Shown: positions 53,001 to 61,859 of the stretch, piece after piece
Layout of the letters: each line of letters begins with the position of its first letter
Numbering within the stretch: position 1 is the first letter of the stretch
Assembly: GCA_934500875.1 (NCBI GenBank)
Contig: CAKSTL010000011.1
Location: 1-64,000 of the forward strand
Source: an uncultured Clostridia bacterium
Lineage (GTDB): Bacteria; Bacillota; Clostridia; UMGS1810
Direction: 5' to 3'
Length of the DNA stretch: 64,000 bases
The notes under the pieces: model-generated
Databases searched by the model: none
The model's input: the letters and a program-made list of their open reading frames with translations, nothing else
Told to the model about the DNA's origin: nothing
Position numbers and translations under genes: made by a program

Positions 53001-54704
53001 GTGAAAAAGTTTGTTAAAAAAACGGTAAGTCTTGCTGTAATGCTTGCGGTATTCGTGTCGGTTTTAGGACAGAGCGTTTCGGTTTTTGCCGATAACGCCA
53101 ATTTGGAATTTGCAATAAAAGACCAGTATTCGGGAGTGCAGGGACAAGACGGCTGGCATTATAAGTACAGACGGGTTGAAAACAAAACCGGCGGCAGTCT
53201 TGCGGACTACGGCTATAATTTCACAAACGCACGATGGTATTTTAATGCCGGTACAAACGCTTCAAACGGATTTATTTCGGGCCCGGCGGACAACAGCGCA
53301 AAGTCGTATATGGCAGCCGGTCTTGCAAGCGCAACGGTGCATTATAATCCTGTTTTATTGTTTGATTCGCCGTATAACGGCAGAGCGAGCATCAGTGCGG
53401 ATTTATTTAAGGGCGTAAGTCAATATACGTGTTTGAAAATTAAAATTTTAAAGAACAATGAAAAAATATGGCCGAGCGGCGACGAATACTTCAATTACAC
53501 CGGAATTATTGACAATAAGGACTTGTTTAACGGTTTAACCGTTGATTTGGCATACGGCGACGAACTGATTTTTGAAGTTGAAACTTATTACGAACAAGGT
53601 GAAACACAACCCGCACCCGAGGGCACAACTTTGCCGGCGAAAAAGGTTGAATCGGCTAACCAGCGTTTGCAATGGCAGCCCAGAATTGTATTTGAAAATG
53701 GTGCAGTATCGCCTGTGCAGGATGAAATTGTATTTGCGGACAGTTTTGAAAACGGGGAGCTGGACACAAGCGTATGGACTAATTTTAACCAGCATTGTGA
53801 CCCATATCAAATCAGCGGAAATACTTTAATGCTTAACGCAAAAGACAGAAAAATACTTGAGGGAGAAGACGAAAATTCAACTGCCGCCGCTGTATCGGGC
53901 GTTATTATAGGTATGCCGGAGGCAACCGATTATACCGTTGAATTTGATATGAACATAACGGAAAACAATGCGTCAAAAACTCCGAACGGCTTGGAATTTG
54001 TTTTCAGAAAACAGAACAAAGGAAATTACAACGTATTTTTTGACAACGCGAGAAGCGATACCAAAACTCTTGTATGGAGAAAAAATTACGGCAGCGGCAT
54101 TGCAAGAATTGATACGGGTATATCTGATTGGGGCGGAACGGACAGATACAGCATAAAGGTCAGCATCAAAGGACAGACTGCAACGGTTTCTGTAAACGGC
54201 AAGCCGTACACACAGGATTATTCCTCGGTTAATTATGCAAACGGCGGAATAGAGTTTCGCGCATATAACTGCAATGCGGAAATAAGCAATTTTAAAATTT
54301 CGGGCAAAAAAGAAGGTTTTAAGACCGGTGATGTTGTGACTTACAAAGGAATTACCGACGGCGGAGACACAACCGTTGCAGCGCTTTGTTATGCACATTC
54401 TCCGTTTGACTTTACGAAAAAAGACGTGAAGGCATTTTTGGCAGTATATGACGAAAACCAAAATCTTATCGGCGTTTCCGCGTCGGACCCCATTTCTTTC
54501 AGCGCGGTGAACAGCGGAAGTTATCTTTCGTGCCAGGTTATAAACAACGGCATAACGGACAACTCAAAAGTAAAAGTGTTTGTCTGGGAGGACGGAAAAA
54601 TCGTTCCGCTTAAAGGGGCAACGGAAACGACAAAAGGTGCGGTAACGGGAGATATTTCCGACTACAATGATTTGGTTGTGAATAAGGGAGCGTCAAACCC
54701 GTGA
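53001..54704 (+). CDS. Secreted SGVQGQD-module protein, probably the front part of a split esterase
   Basis: A 567-residue secreted protein starting at GTG with GGAGG upstream. After the signal peptide (ending VFA, about 30) comes the YSGVQGQDGWHYKYRRVE module (about 33-240) shared with the protein at 43624, then a concanavalin-like domain (about 245-430; VIIGMPEATDYTVEFDMNI, GNYNVFFDNARSDTKTLVW), then a C-terminal sandwich (VKAFLAVYDENQNLIGVSAS to VFVWEDGKIVPLKG) as in the proteins at 29743 and 31811. The frame ends at TGA 54702-54704, but the next codons in the same frame (ITYYGRWEDVGGAKRSNW) are the start of an SGNH-esterase N-terminal domain, so one 888-residue enzyme may have been interrupted by a point mutation. 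Confidence 0.8.
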   Translation: MKKFVKKTVSLAVMLAVFVSVLGQSVSVFADNANLEFAIKDQYSGVQGQDGWHYKYRRVENKTGGSLADYGYNFTNARWYFNAGTNASNGFISGPADNSAKSYMAAGLASATVHYNPVLLFDSPYNGRASISADLFKGVSQYTCLKIKILKNNEKIWPSGDEYFNYTGIIDNKDLFNGLTVDLAYGDELIFEVETYYEQGETQPAPEGTTLPAKKVESANQRLQWQPRIVFENGAVSPVQDEIVFADSFENGELDTSVWTNFNQHCDPYQISGNTLMLNAKDRKILEGEDENSTAAAVSGVIIGMPEATDYTVEFDMNITENNASKTPNGLEFVFRKQNKGNYNVFFDNARSDTKTLVWRKNYGSGIARIDTGISDWGGTDRYSIKVSIKGQTATVSVNGKPYTQDYSSVNYANGGIEFRAYNCNAEISNFKISGKKEGFKTGDVVTYKGITDGGDTTVAALCYAHSPFDFTKKDVKAFLAVYDENQNLIGVSASDPISFSAVNSGSYLSCQVINNGITDNSKVKVFVWEDGKIVPLKGATETTKGAVTGDISDYNDLVVNKGASNP

Positions 54705-55667
54705 ATTACTTATTACGGGCGCTGGGAGGATGTCGGCGGTGCAAAGCGCAGCAACTGGGTAATGCCGTATTTTGAATTTGACATTGAAAACGCGCAGTGC
54801 CTTTATCTTGATACCGACGGCGGCACAGACATAAGGGTTAGTATCGATGGCGAAAAAGAAACCCTATATACAGGGTGCGTCGGAATGGTAAATATAGGGA
54901 ATGACAAAATCAACACTAAAAAGCATACTGTAAGAGTATATTGCGGCGACGAAAAAAACGTTTTCACCCTCAAGGGAGTTTATTCCGATTGCTGCTCTGT
55001 TATCAGCAAGACAAAATCGGGTAAAACAAGTGTGCAGTTTATCGGCGACTGTGTGACGGAAAGCGGATTTTACGATTATCCGACGATTGTTTCCAAGGCG
55101 CTCGGATATAACTTTTCCGTAATTGCACGGTCGGGTATTGCCCTTGAGGACGGAAGCGGATTTGTTAAGCTTAATGACGGCGAAAACGGCACAATCGGTA
55201 TGCAGACGTCATACGGATACCTGCGCACAATCGGGGCGCGGAATTTTAAAGAAAAGTATGATGCCGCAGTTGAATGGAATTTTGAAAACGATAAATACGA
55301 CAAAATTTTTGTGAATTTGGGTGCAAACGACACCTATTCAGCGTTTGTGAACGAAGCAAAAACAAAAAAATTCATTGAGAGCTATAAAAATTTTGTGAAT
55401 ATGCTTAAATCCAAGCACAAAAATGCGGCAATCTATATAATAAAGCCGTTTTCGCCGATTTCAAAACAGGGTGAAATGCATATTTTAAACAGAAGTGCGG
55501 CATTTGATAAAATTGCCGATGAATTTAAAAATGACAAGACGGTAAGATATATTGACACCGATGAGTGGAGCGGCGAAATAACATTTTTGAGCGGAAGTAT
55601 ATTTCCGGACAGAAACGGTCACGAAATTATCGCCGGTAAGCTTACGGAATATTTGCAGACAAATTAA
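54705..55667 (+). CDS. SGNH/GDSL carbohydrate esterase, lacking its own clear start
   Basis: The frame continues directly from the TGA at 54702. Its first residues (ITYYGRWEDVG) belong to the jelly-roll N-terminal domain of CE2-like carbohydrate esterases; the SGNH catalytic part follows with block I FIGDCVTESGF (Asp-Cys in place of the usual GDS-I order, with Ser further on), NLGANDTYSAF as block III, and a C-terminal DRNGHEIIAGKL containing the catalytic Asp/His pair. The first ATG (54762) has no Shine-Dalgarno in register and would cut into the jelly-roll. Family members remove acetyl groups from plant polysaccharides; no separate signal peptide exists, so secretion would require the upstream part. 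Block I lacks the canonical serine at its usual place (Cys in GDC), which may affect activity. Confidence 0.7.
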   Translation: MTYYGRWEDVGGAKRSNWVMPYFEFDIENAQCLYLDTDGGTDIRVSIDGEKETLYTGCVGMVNIGNDKINTKKHTVRVYCGDEKNVFTLKGVYSDCCSVISKTKSGKTSVQFIGDCVTESGFYDYPTIVSKALGYNFSVIARSGIALEDGSGFVKLNDGENGTIGMQTSYGYLRTIGARNFKEKYDAAVEWNFENDKYDKIFVNLGANDTYSAFVNEAKTKKFIESYKNFVNMLKSKHKNAAIYIIKPFSPISKQGEMHILNRSAAFDKIADEFKNDKTVRYIDTDEWSGEITFLSGSIFPDRNGHEIIAGKLTEYLQTN

Positions 55668-55693
55668 ACTTACGAAAATATGAGGTATCTGAG

Positions 55694-57742
55694 ATGGCTA
55701 AAAAAGAGCTGATTAACGAAAAATTTCCTTTTGTCTGGCACGGCGGTGACTATTGCCCCGAGCAGTGGCAGTATGCCCCGGAAATTTTAAATGAAGATAT
55801 GCGTCTTTTCGACAAGGCGGGAATAAATGCGCTTACTGTAAATATGTTTGCGTGGTCAACCATTGAGCCGGAGGAAGGGAAGTATGACTTTTCGTATCTT
55901 GACGATGTTTTTGAAAGAGCCGAAAAGCACGGTAAGCTCATTATTTTGGGAACGCCGAGCGGTGCAAGACCTGCGTATATGGCAAAAAAATATCCCGAAA
56001 TTCTGCGTACAAACGAGCTTGGACAAAAAAATCTTTTCGGAAATCGGCATAATCATTGCTTTACCTCGCCGAAATACAGGGAGCTTACTGCGAAAATTGA
56101 CGGAGAACTTGCAAAGCGTTACAAAAATTCAAAGAGCCTTGCGATGTGGCATATTTCAAACGAATTTAACGGCGAGTGCCATTGTGAGTTATGCAAAAAA
56201 GCCTTCAGAGAATGGCTTAAGATGCGATATGACAATAATATTGACAAGCTTAATTTTGCATATTGGAACACTTTCTGGAGCCACACATATTCGTCGTGGG
56301 ACGAAATAGATCCGCCGTCATCTTTGGGCGAAATGCGAAATTGGGCGCATCTTGTGAACTGGAAAAGGTTTATAACATATCAAACGGCTGAATTTATGCG
56401 AATAGAAATACGAGCGGTTAAAGAGTTTACGCCCGACATTCCGGTAACAACGAATTTTATGGGTGCGAATTTGGGGCTTAACTATCGTGAGCTTGCAAGA
56501 GAGGTTGACGTTATTTCGGATGACAATTACCCCAACTGGCATCATTATTTCGGCTGCGAATATATTGCAAATCAGCTGTCGTTTACGGCAAACCTTCAGC
56601 GTTCGCTCAAGCATAAGCCGTATATGATTATGGAAAACGCACCGTCGGCAACAAACTGGACTGATGTAAACAAGCTTAAAAGACCGAATGTAAACAGACT
56701 TTCGGCTTTATCGTACATAGCACACGGTGCGGACACGGTTTTGTATTTTCAGCTCCGCGCAGGACGCGGCGGTTCGGAAATGTACCACGGTGCGGTGATT
56801 GACCATACCGGAACGGATAAAACAAGAGTTTTCGGAGAGGTTGCCGCGTTATCGGGCGATTTAAAAAAGCTTGACTGTATAGCCGGCACCGAAACAAGAG
56901 CGGAAACGGCACTTTTCTTTGATTGGGAAAACACCTGGGCAGCAAGTCTTACAAAGGGATTTAACAATACAAATGACAAGAATTTTATAAAAACGGTGTA
57001 TAAGCATCATATGCCGTTTTGGAAAAACGGTATAGCGACGGATATTATCGGCTACGACGATGATTTTTCAAAATACAAGCTTATTGTTGCGCCGATGATG
57101 TATATGACGCCTCAGAAAATTATTGATAAAATAGAGGATTATGTAAAAAACGGCGGTACGTTTGTGACAACATATTATTCGGGTATGGCGGACGAAAACA
57201 ATATGGCATATCTCGGCGGGTTTCCTGCAAACAAGCTTATGAACGTTTTCGGTGTGTGGGCTGAGGAAATAGACGCGCTTTACCCCGAAGACGATAATTT
57301 TGCGGTGTATAACGGTAAAAATTATAAAATATGCGATATGTGTGCCGTTGTCCATCAAAAGGGCGGCAGAGCAATCGCAAAATACGGAAATGATTTTTAT
57401 AAAGATATGCCCGCCGTTATTGAAAACAGTTACGGCAACGGAAAAGCGTATTATGTTGCTTTTCGGAGCGACGGAAGCTTTGAAAAAGATTTTTACCCCG
57501 AGCTTATCAAAAAGTGCGGCATAAAGAGTGAATTTGACGGAAATCTTCCGTACGGTGTTTCGGCAAATGCGCGTTATGACGGCAATACGGCATATGTATT
57601 TGTGCAGAATTTCAGCGATAAATCCGTTGTAATTAAAACGGACGAAAAATATGACGATATATTGAACCGTACAACAGTTACAGGCGAATTTACGCTCAAT
57701 CCGTATGACGTGCGTGTGATGAAAAAGACATTAAACCAATAA
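55694..57742 (+). CDS. GH42 beta-galactosidase
   Basis: A 682-residue cytosolic enzyme that removes terminal beta-galactosyl residues from imported oligosaccharides. The N-terminal barrel starts HGGDYCPEQWQ; the acid/base is Glu157 (MWHISNEFNG) and the nucleophile Glu314 (MIMENAPSATNW). The zinc-binding cysteines of the family are present (Cys122, then Cys162, 164 and 167 in ECHCELC). A trimerisation domain (GYDDDFSKYKLIVAPMMYM region) and a C-terminal sandwich complete the normal length. No signal peptide. GH42 enzymes often act on galactan or arabinogalactan side chains, which fits a pectin-type substrate. Confidence 0.95.
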   Translation: MAKKELINEKFPFVWHGGDYCPEQWQYAPEILNEDMRLFDKAGINALTVNMFAWSTIEPEEGKYDFSYLDDVFERAEKHGKLIILGTPSGARPAYMAKKYPEILRTNELGQKNLFGNRHNHCFTSPKYRELTAKIDGELAKRYKNSKSLAMWHISNEFNGECHCELCKKAFREWLKMRYDNNIDKLNFAYWNTFWSHTYSSWDEIDPPSSLGEMRNWAHLVNWKRFITYQTAEFMRIEIRAVKEFTPDIPVTTNFMGANLGLNYRELAREVDVISDDNYPNWHHYFGCEYIANQLSFTANLQRSLKHKPYMIMENAPSATNWTDVNKLKRPNVNRLSALSYIAHGADTVLYFQLRAGRGGSEMYHGAVIDHTGTDKTRVFGEVAALSGDLKKLDCIAGTETRAETALFFDWENTWAASLTKGFNNTNDKNFIKTVYKHHMPFWKNGIATDIIGYDDDFSKYKLIVAPMMYMTPQKIIDKIEDYVKNGGTFVTTYYSGMADENNMAYLGGFPANKLMNVFGVWAEEIDALYPEDDNFAVYNGKNYKICDMCAVVHQKGGRAIAKYGNDFYKDMPAVIENSYGNGKAYYVAFRSDGSFEKDFYPELIKKCGIKSEFDGNLPYGVSANARYDGNTAYVFVQNFSDKSVVIKTDEKYDDILNRTTVTGEFTLNPYDVRVMKKTLNQ

Positions 57743-57760
57743 GGAAGGCAGACTGAACAA

Positions 57761-59461
57761 ATGGAAAATAATTACTCTGAAAAATGGAAAAAACGCGGTG
57801 ACAGGACGGGACTTATACGAAATGCGCTTTTAAAATCTATGGGATACACCGACGCGGACATTGAAAAGCCGATTATCGGAATTATAAACACCTGGGCTGA
57901 AACAAACCCCGGTCACTTGCATTTTAAACAACTCGCCGAAGCGGTAAAGCGCGGCGTGTGGGCAGCGGGAGGATTTCCGCTTGAGGTTAACACAATGTCG
58001 ATATGCGAGGTGTTTTTCGATATTTCAAGCCTTATTTACCGCAATCTTCTTTCCATAACCACCGAGGAGCTTATCGAACGGCATCCGTTTGACGGCGTGG
58101 TTTTAATCGGAGGCTGCGACAAAAACGTTCCGGCGCAGCTAATGGCGGCGGTTTCGGCAAATAAGCCGACGATTTATCTTCCCGGAGGCGCAATGCTTCC
58201 CGGAAGCTATCGCGGTCAGACGCTTGCGTGCGGCACCGATTCGTTTTATTTATACAACCGCTATACGTCGGGCGAAATCAGCCTTGACGAAATGACTGCG
58301 CACGAGGGATGTTTATACGGAAGCGCCGGTGCCTGCCCGATTATGGGCACGGCGAATACCTGTCAGACGGTGACCGAGGCGCTCGGAATTGCACTGCCGA
58401 ATTCCGCGTCCTGTTTGGGTGTGTCTGCCGAAAAAGGCAGGATTGCCGAAGAAACAGGCAGATATGCGGTTGAATTGGTTAAAAAGAACATCTGTTGTAA
58501 CGACATAATAAATAAAAAATCCATAGAAAACGCAATCAGGGTGCTTATGGCGGCAGGCGGTTCAACCAATCTTATAATTCATCTCATCGCCATTGCAAGG
58601 CGCGGAGGAATCGACTTAAAGCTTGAAGACTTTGAACGTATCAGCGACACTACCCCTGTGTTGGTGGATGTTAAACCGCACGGAAAAGGAACTGTCGGAA
58701 CGGATTTCCACAATGCGGGCGGTGTGGCGTCACTTATGAAGGAGCTTGAGAAAAGCCTTCACACCGACTGTCTTACCGTTACGGGCAAGACGGTGGGCGA
58801 AAATCTCGAAAAGATTGATATGCCTTACAATGCCGATATTATCCGTCCGCTTGACAATCCGCTCGACAAAAAGGGCGGCATAGCGGTTTTATACGGTAAT
58901 CTTGCTCCGAAAGGTGCGGTCATAAAACGAAGTGCGGCAAGTGAAAATCTTCTTAACCACCGCGGAAAAGCAAAGGTTTTTGAAGATTTGGAGGAATGTC
59001 AGAAATATCTGCTTGACGAAAACAGCGATATGACGAAGGATACCGTAATCGTTCTGCGCGGATTCGGCCCCGTCGGCGCACCGGGTATGCCCGAAAACGG
59101 CAACTATATGCCGCTTCCGCCCAAGCTTAACAAAGAGGGGATTAAAGATTTTGTGAGAATTACCGATTCGAGAATGTCGGGAGGGTGCTTCGGAACTCAG
59201 GTTTTGCACGTTGCACCCGAGAGCGCGGTCGGAGGACCTTTGGCTGTTGTGAAAGACGGCGATATTATTCATCTTGACGTTGACAACGGCTTGATTGAGC
59301 TTGAAATTTCGGATGCGGAGTTTAACGAACGTATGAAAAATGTGAAAAAGAAAGTGCATCCCGACATCACGCGCGGTTTTGTAAGAAACTTTATAGATAA
59401 CGTGACGCAGGCAGACGAGGGGTGCGATCTTACATATATGCAGTACAGGGAGGAAAGGTAA
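57761..59461 (+). CDS. IlvD/Edd-family sugar-acid dehydratase
   Basis: A 566-residue iron-sulfur dehydratase. Cluster cysteines are Cys119 (GGCDKN) and Cys192 (GACPIMGTANT); the third position used by [2Fe-2S] members is Gly51 in NPGHLHF, as in the [4Fe-4S] type. The C-terminal swivel domain contains VRITDSRMSGGCFG. Full-length relatives include dihydroxyacid dehydratase and aldonate dehydratases. Because it is embedded between a beta-galactosidase and two 2-keto-acid aldolases, with no branched-chain amino-acid genes, conversion of an aldonate (such as galactonate, arabonate or fuconate) to its 2-keto-3-deoxy acid is most likely. Confidence 0.85.
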   Translation: MENNYSEKWKKRGDRTGLIRNALLKSMGYTDADIEKPIIGIINTWAETNPGHLHFKQLAEAVKRGVWAAGGFPLEVNTMSICEVFFDISSLIYRNLLSITTEELIERHPFDGVVLIGGCDKNVPAQLMAAVSANKPTIYLPGGAMLPGSYRGQTLACGTDSFYLYNRYTSGEISLDEMTAHEGCLYGSAGACPIMGTANTCQTVTEALGIALPNSASCLGVSAEKGRIAEETGRYAVELVKKNICCNDIINKKSIENAIRVLMAAGGSTNLIIHLIAIARRGGIDLKLEDFERISDTTPVLVDVKPHGKGTVGTDFHNAGGVASLMKELEKSLHTDCLTVTGKTVGENLEKIDMPYNADIIRPLDNPLDKKGGIAVLYGNLAPKGAVIKRSAASENLLNHRGKAKVFEDLEECQKYLLDENSDMTKDTVIVLRGFGPVGAPGMPENGNYMPLPPKLNKEGIKDFVRITDSRMSGGCFGTQVLHVAPESAVGGPLAVVKDGDIIHLDVDNGLIELEISDAEFNERMKNVKKKVHPDITRGFVRNFIDNVTQADEGCDLTYMQYREER

Positions 59462-59462
59462 A

Positions 59463-60407
59463 ATGACGGACATCAAGGGAATATGCCCTATAATTGCGGC
59501 AACATTTAAAGACAACGGCGATGTGGATTACATAAGCCTTGAAAATCTTGTAAAAACACTTATAAACGGCGGCTGCGGTGCGGTTACGCTTTTTGGAATT
59601 GCGGGCGAGTATTATAAACTCACCGATGATGAACGAGAAAAAATGACTGAGGTGTGCGTTAAAGCTGCGTACGAGGCAGGCGGAAAAATTATTGTGTCGG
59701 TAACCGACCACGCAACCGAGGTTGCGGTGAAACGTGCAAAATATTTTGAGAAAAAAGGCGCCGACTGCCTTATGCTGCTGCCGCCGTTTTTCCTGAAGCC
59801 GGGTGCAAAATATTTGTATGAGCATATGAAAGCCATTGCCGACGCGGTTAAAATTCCGGTTATGGCACAGTATGCGCCCGAACAGACGGGTGTTGCAATT
59901 TCGCCCGAAACCTTTTGCAGGCTTGAAAAAGAGTGCCCCAATATGATTTACTATAAAATCGAGTGCAAGCCGGCAGGCCCGTACGTTACAAACCTTATGA
60001 ATCTTACGGACGGAAAAATGAAAATTTTTGTAGGCAATGCCGGATTTCAGCTTATTGAATGTATGGACAGAGGTGCAATCGGCGCAATGCCGGGCTGCTC
60101 GATGTATGACATATACGTTGACATTTACAACAAATACGTATCGGGCAATCGGAGCGAGGCGATAGAAATTCATAATTTTCTTTTGCCGATACTCAACCAT
60201 ATAAGGCAGAATGTCGAGCAGATTATAAGCTTTGAAAAGAGGATTTTGAAAAGGCGCGGCATTATAGAAAGTGACTATTGCAGAAAACCGTCCTATGACA
60301 CCGATAGGTATTTTGACAGATTATTTGATGAGTTTTATTCAAAAGCGGCAGAAAAATACGGTTGGTACGCAATAACCATAAGGAGTTCAACTAATTCGGA
60401 GAGATGA
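59463..60407 (+). CDS. DHDPS/NAL-family class I aldolase
   Basis: A 314-residue (beta/alpha)8 aldolase or dehydratase. The Schiff-base lysine is Lys165 (YYKIE) and the catalytic tyrosine Tyr137 (QYAPE); the substrate carboxylate loop is FGIAGEYYKL, replacing the usual GTTGE. The family includes dihydrodipicolinate synthase, 2-keto-3-deoxy-sugar-acid aldolases and keto-deoxy-arabonate dehydratases. Here it starts one base after the aldonate-type dehydratase stop, so a role on the 2-keto-3-deoxy product is favoured over lysine synthesis. Confidence 0.85.
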   Translation: MTDIKGICPIIAATFKDNGDVDYISLENLVKTLINGGCGAVTLFGIAGEYYKLTDDEREKMTEVCVKAAYEAGGKIIVSVTDHATEVAVKRAKYFEKKGADCLMLLPPFFLKPGAKYLYEHMKAIADAVKIPVMAQYAPEQTGVAISPETFCRLEKECPNMIYYKIECKPAGPYVTNLMNLTDGKMKIFVGNAGFQLIECMDRGAIGAMPGCSMYDIYVDIYNKYVSGNRSEAIEIHNFLLPILNHIRQNVEQIISFEKRILKRRGIIESDYCRKPSYDTDRYFDRLFDEFYSKAAEKYGWYAITIRSSTNSER

Positions 60408-60409
60408 TT

Positions 60410-61180
60410 ATGAACAAGAATATTAACAAAGTTGCATTTATAACGGGCGGCGGTTCGGGAATAGGAAAGGCGGTTGCGCAAAGGTTTGCGGAGGAGGGCT
60501 ATGACGTTGCTTTATCGTATGCCGGAAGCCACAGCGGAGCGCTCGAAGTGAAAAAATATATAGAAGGAATCGGCAGAAAATGTGAGATTTACAAAGCCGA
60601 TTTGGGAATTTACAGTGAGATTATAAAGCTTTTTGATAAATTTGAAAAAGATTTCGGACGCATTGACGTGCTTGTAAACAATGCAGGTATAACCGACAAA
60701 TCGGAGTTTTTGGAAACAACCGAGGAAATTTTCGACTCAATGTGCAATGTCGACTTTAAGGGCAGCTATTTCTGCACGCGGCAGGCGGCAAAAATTATGT
60801 GCAAAAACGGCATTGAGGGCAGTATAATCGTAATTTCGTCAAACAATGCGGCAAAGCATTTTGCAAATGTTTCGGTTTACGGTGCGGTTAAGGCGGCAGA
60901 GGAAAAATTTGCGGAGCACGCGGCAATAGAGCTTGCAAAATATAAAATAAGAGTGAATATTATTGCTCCCGGATGGACGGATACAGGTGCGAAAAGGCTC
61001 GGAAAAAAAGAGGACAGTTTTTATAAAATCCCGTTGCAGAAATGGGCGGAGCCGTCCGAAATTGCGGACGCGGCGATTTATCTTTCGTCCGACTCGGCAA
61101 AATCAATTACCGGCGCAAAGCTTATTATTGACAACGGTGCGTCACTCGTGGCGGACAAACGGGAACTTTACGGGTTTTGA
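60410..61180 (+). CDS. Short-chain dehydrogenase/reductase
   Basis: A 256-residue classical SDR. The cofactor loop TGGGSGIGKA (12-21), NNAG (90-93), catalytic Ser143/144, Tyr157 and Lys161 (VYGAVK) are all present. ATG 60410 is preferred to 60404 since the ribosome site GGAGAG abuts the first ATG. In this operon it probably oxidises a sugar, or lactone precursor, upstream of the dehydratase, which would make the route sugar to aldonate to keto-deoxy-aldonate to aldol products. Confidence 0.92.
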   Translation: MNKNINKVAFITGGGSGIGKAVAQRFAEEGYDVALSYAGSHSGALEVKKYIEGIGRKCEIYKADLGIYSEIIKLFDKFEKDFGRIDVLVNNAGITDKSEFLETTEEIFDSMCNVDFKGSYFCTRQAAKIMCKNGIEGSIIVISSNNAAKHFANVSVYGAVKAAEEKFAEHAAIELAKYKIRVNIIAPGWTDTGAKRLGKKEDSFYKIPLQKWAEPSEIADAAIYLSSDSAKSITGAKLIIDNGASLVADKRELYGF

Positions 61181-61194
61181 AAAGGATGAAATTT

Positions 61195-61845
61195 ATGAGA
61201 GAAAAAGTGCTGAAAGCAATAGAAAAAGAAAAAATAATCGCGATAGTAAGGGGTGTTGAAAAAAATAAGCTTATCCCACTTGCAAGGTCGCTGTACGACG
61301 GCGGCATAAGGCTTATCGAAATAACGTACAGTGCTGACAAGTCGGTGAGCGACGAAGAAACCGCCGAAAACATAAAAATGCTGAGAGATAAATTTGACGG
61401 AAAAATGTATGTCGGTGCGGGAACGGTGCTTACAAAAGAGCAGGTGCGTCTTACAAAGAATGCCGGCGGACTTTTTATAATTTCGCCGGACACGAACAGG
61501 GAAGTGATTGAGGAAACGGTAAAATGCGGTCTTGTGTCGCTTCCGGGCGCGCTCACACCCAGCGAAATACGCGAGGCAGACCTTTGCGGCGCCGATTTTG
61601 TGAAAGTTTTTCCTGCCGATAATTTGGGCTGCGGATACATAAAAGCCGTAAAAGCGCCCCTTTCAAACATAAAGCTTTTGGCGGTCGGCGGAGTTGACGA
61701 GAACAATATGAAATCGTATATAGACATCGGTGTTTCGGGGTTCGGAATAGGGTCGAATATCGTTAAAAAATCGCTTATCGACGCAGGCGAATTTGACAAA
61801 ATCACCGAGCTTGCAAAAAAATACACGTTACAGATTGAAAAATAA
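61195..61845 (+). CDS. KDPG/KHG-type 2-keto-3-deoxy-acid aldolase
   Basis: A 216-residue class I aldolase. Arg19 (AIVRG), the general base Glu42 (RLIEITY), GAGTVLT (75-81), SLPGALTPSE and the Schiff-base Lys137 (ADFVKVFPA) are the family landmarks. It cleaves keto-deoxy-(phospho)gluconate-like acids to pyruvate and an aldehyde. The start at 61195 gives the usual MREKVL N-terminus, with AAAAGG upstream; the longer version overlaps the SDR gene. It is a second aldolase in the same operon as the DHDPS-family protein. Confidence 0.93.
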   Translation: MREKVLKAIEKEKIIAIVRGVEKNKLIPLARSLYDGGIRLIEITYSADKSVSDEETAENIKMLRDKFDGKMYVGAGTVLTKEQVRLTKNAGGLFIISPDTNREVIEETVKCGLVSLPGALTPSEIREADLCGADFVKVFPADNLGCGYIKAVKAPLSNIKLLAVGGVDENNMKSYIDIGVSGFGIGSNIVKKSLIDAGEFDKITELAKKYTLQIEK

Positions 61846-61859
61846 GGATGGAAACCGTT

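Noticed and set aside
54702..54704. TGA as a recoded sense codon (alternative code or selenocysteine)
   Set aside because: Many genes here end in TGA and no other long gene contains an in-frame TGA, so the code is standard; I could not define a SECIS-type hairpin, and the flanking residues do not resemble a selenoprotein site.
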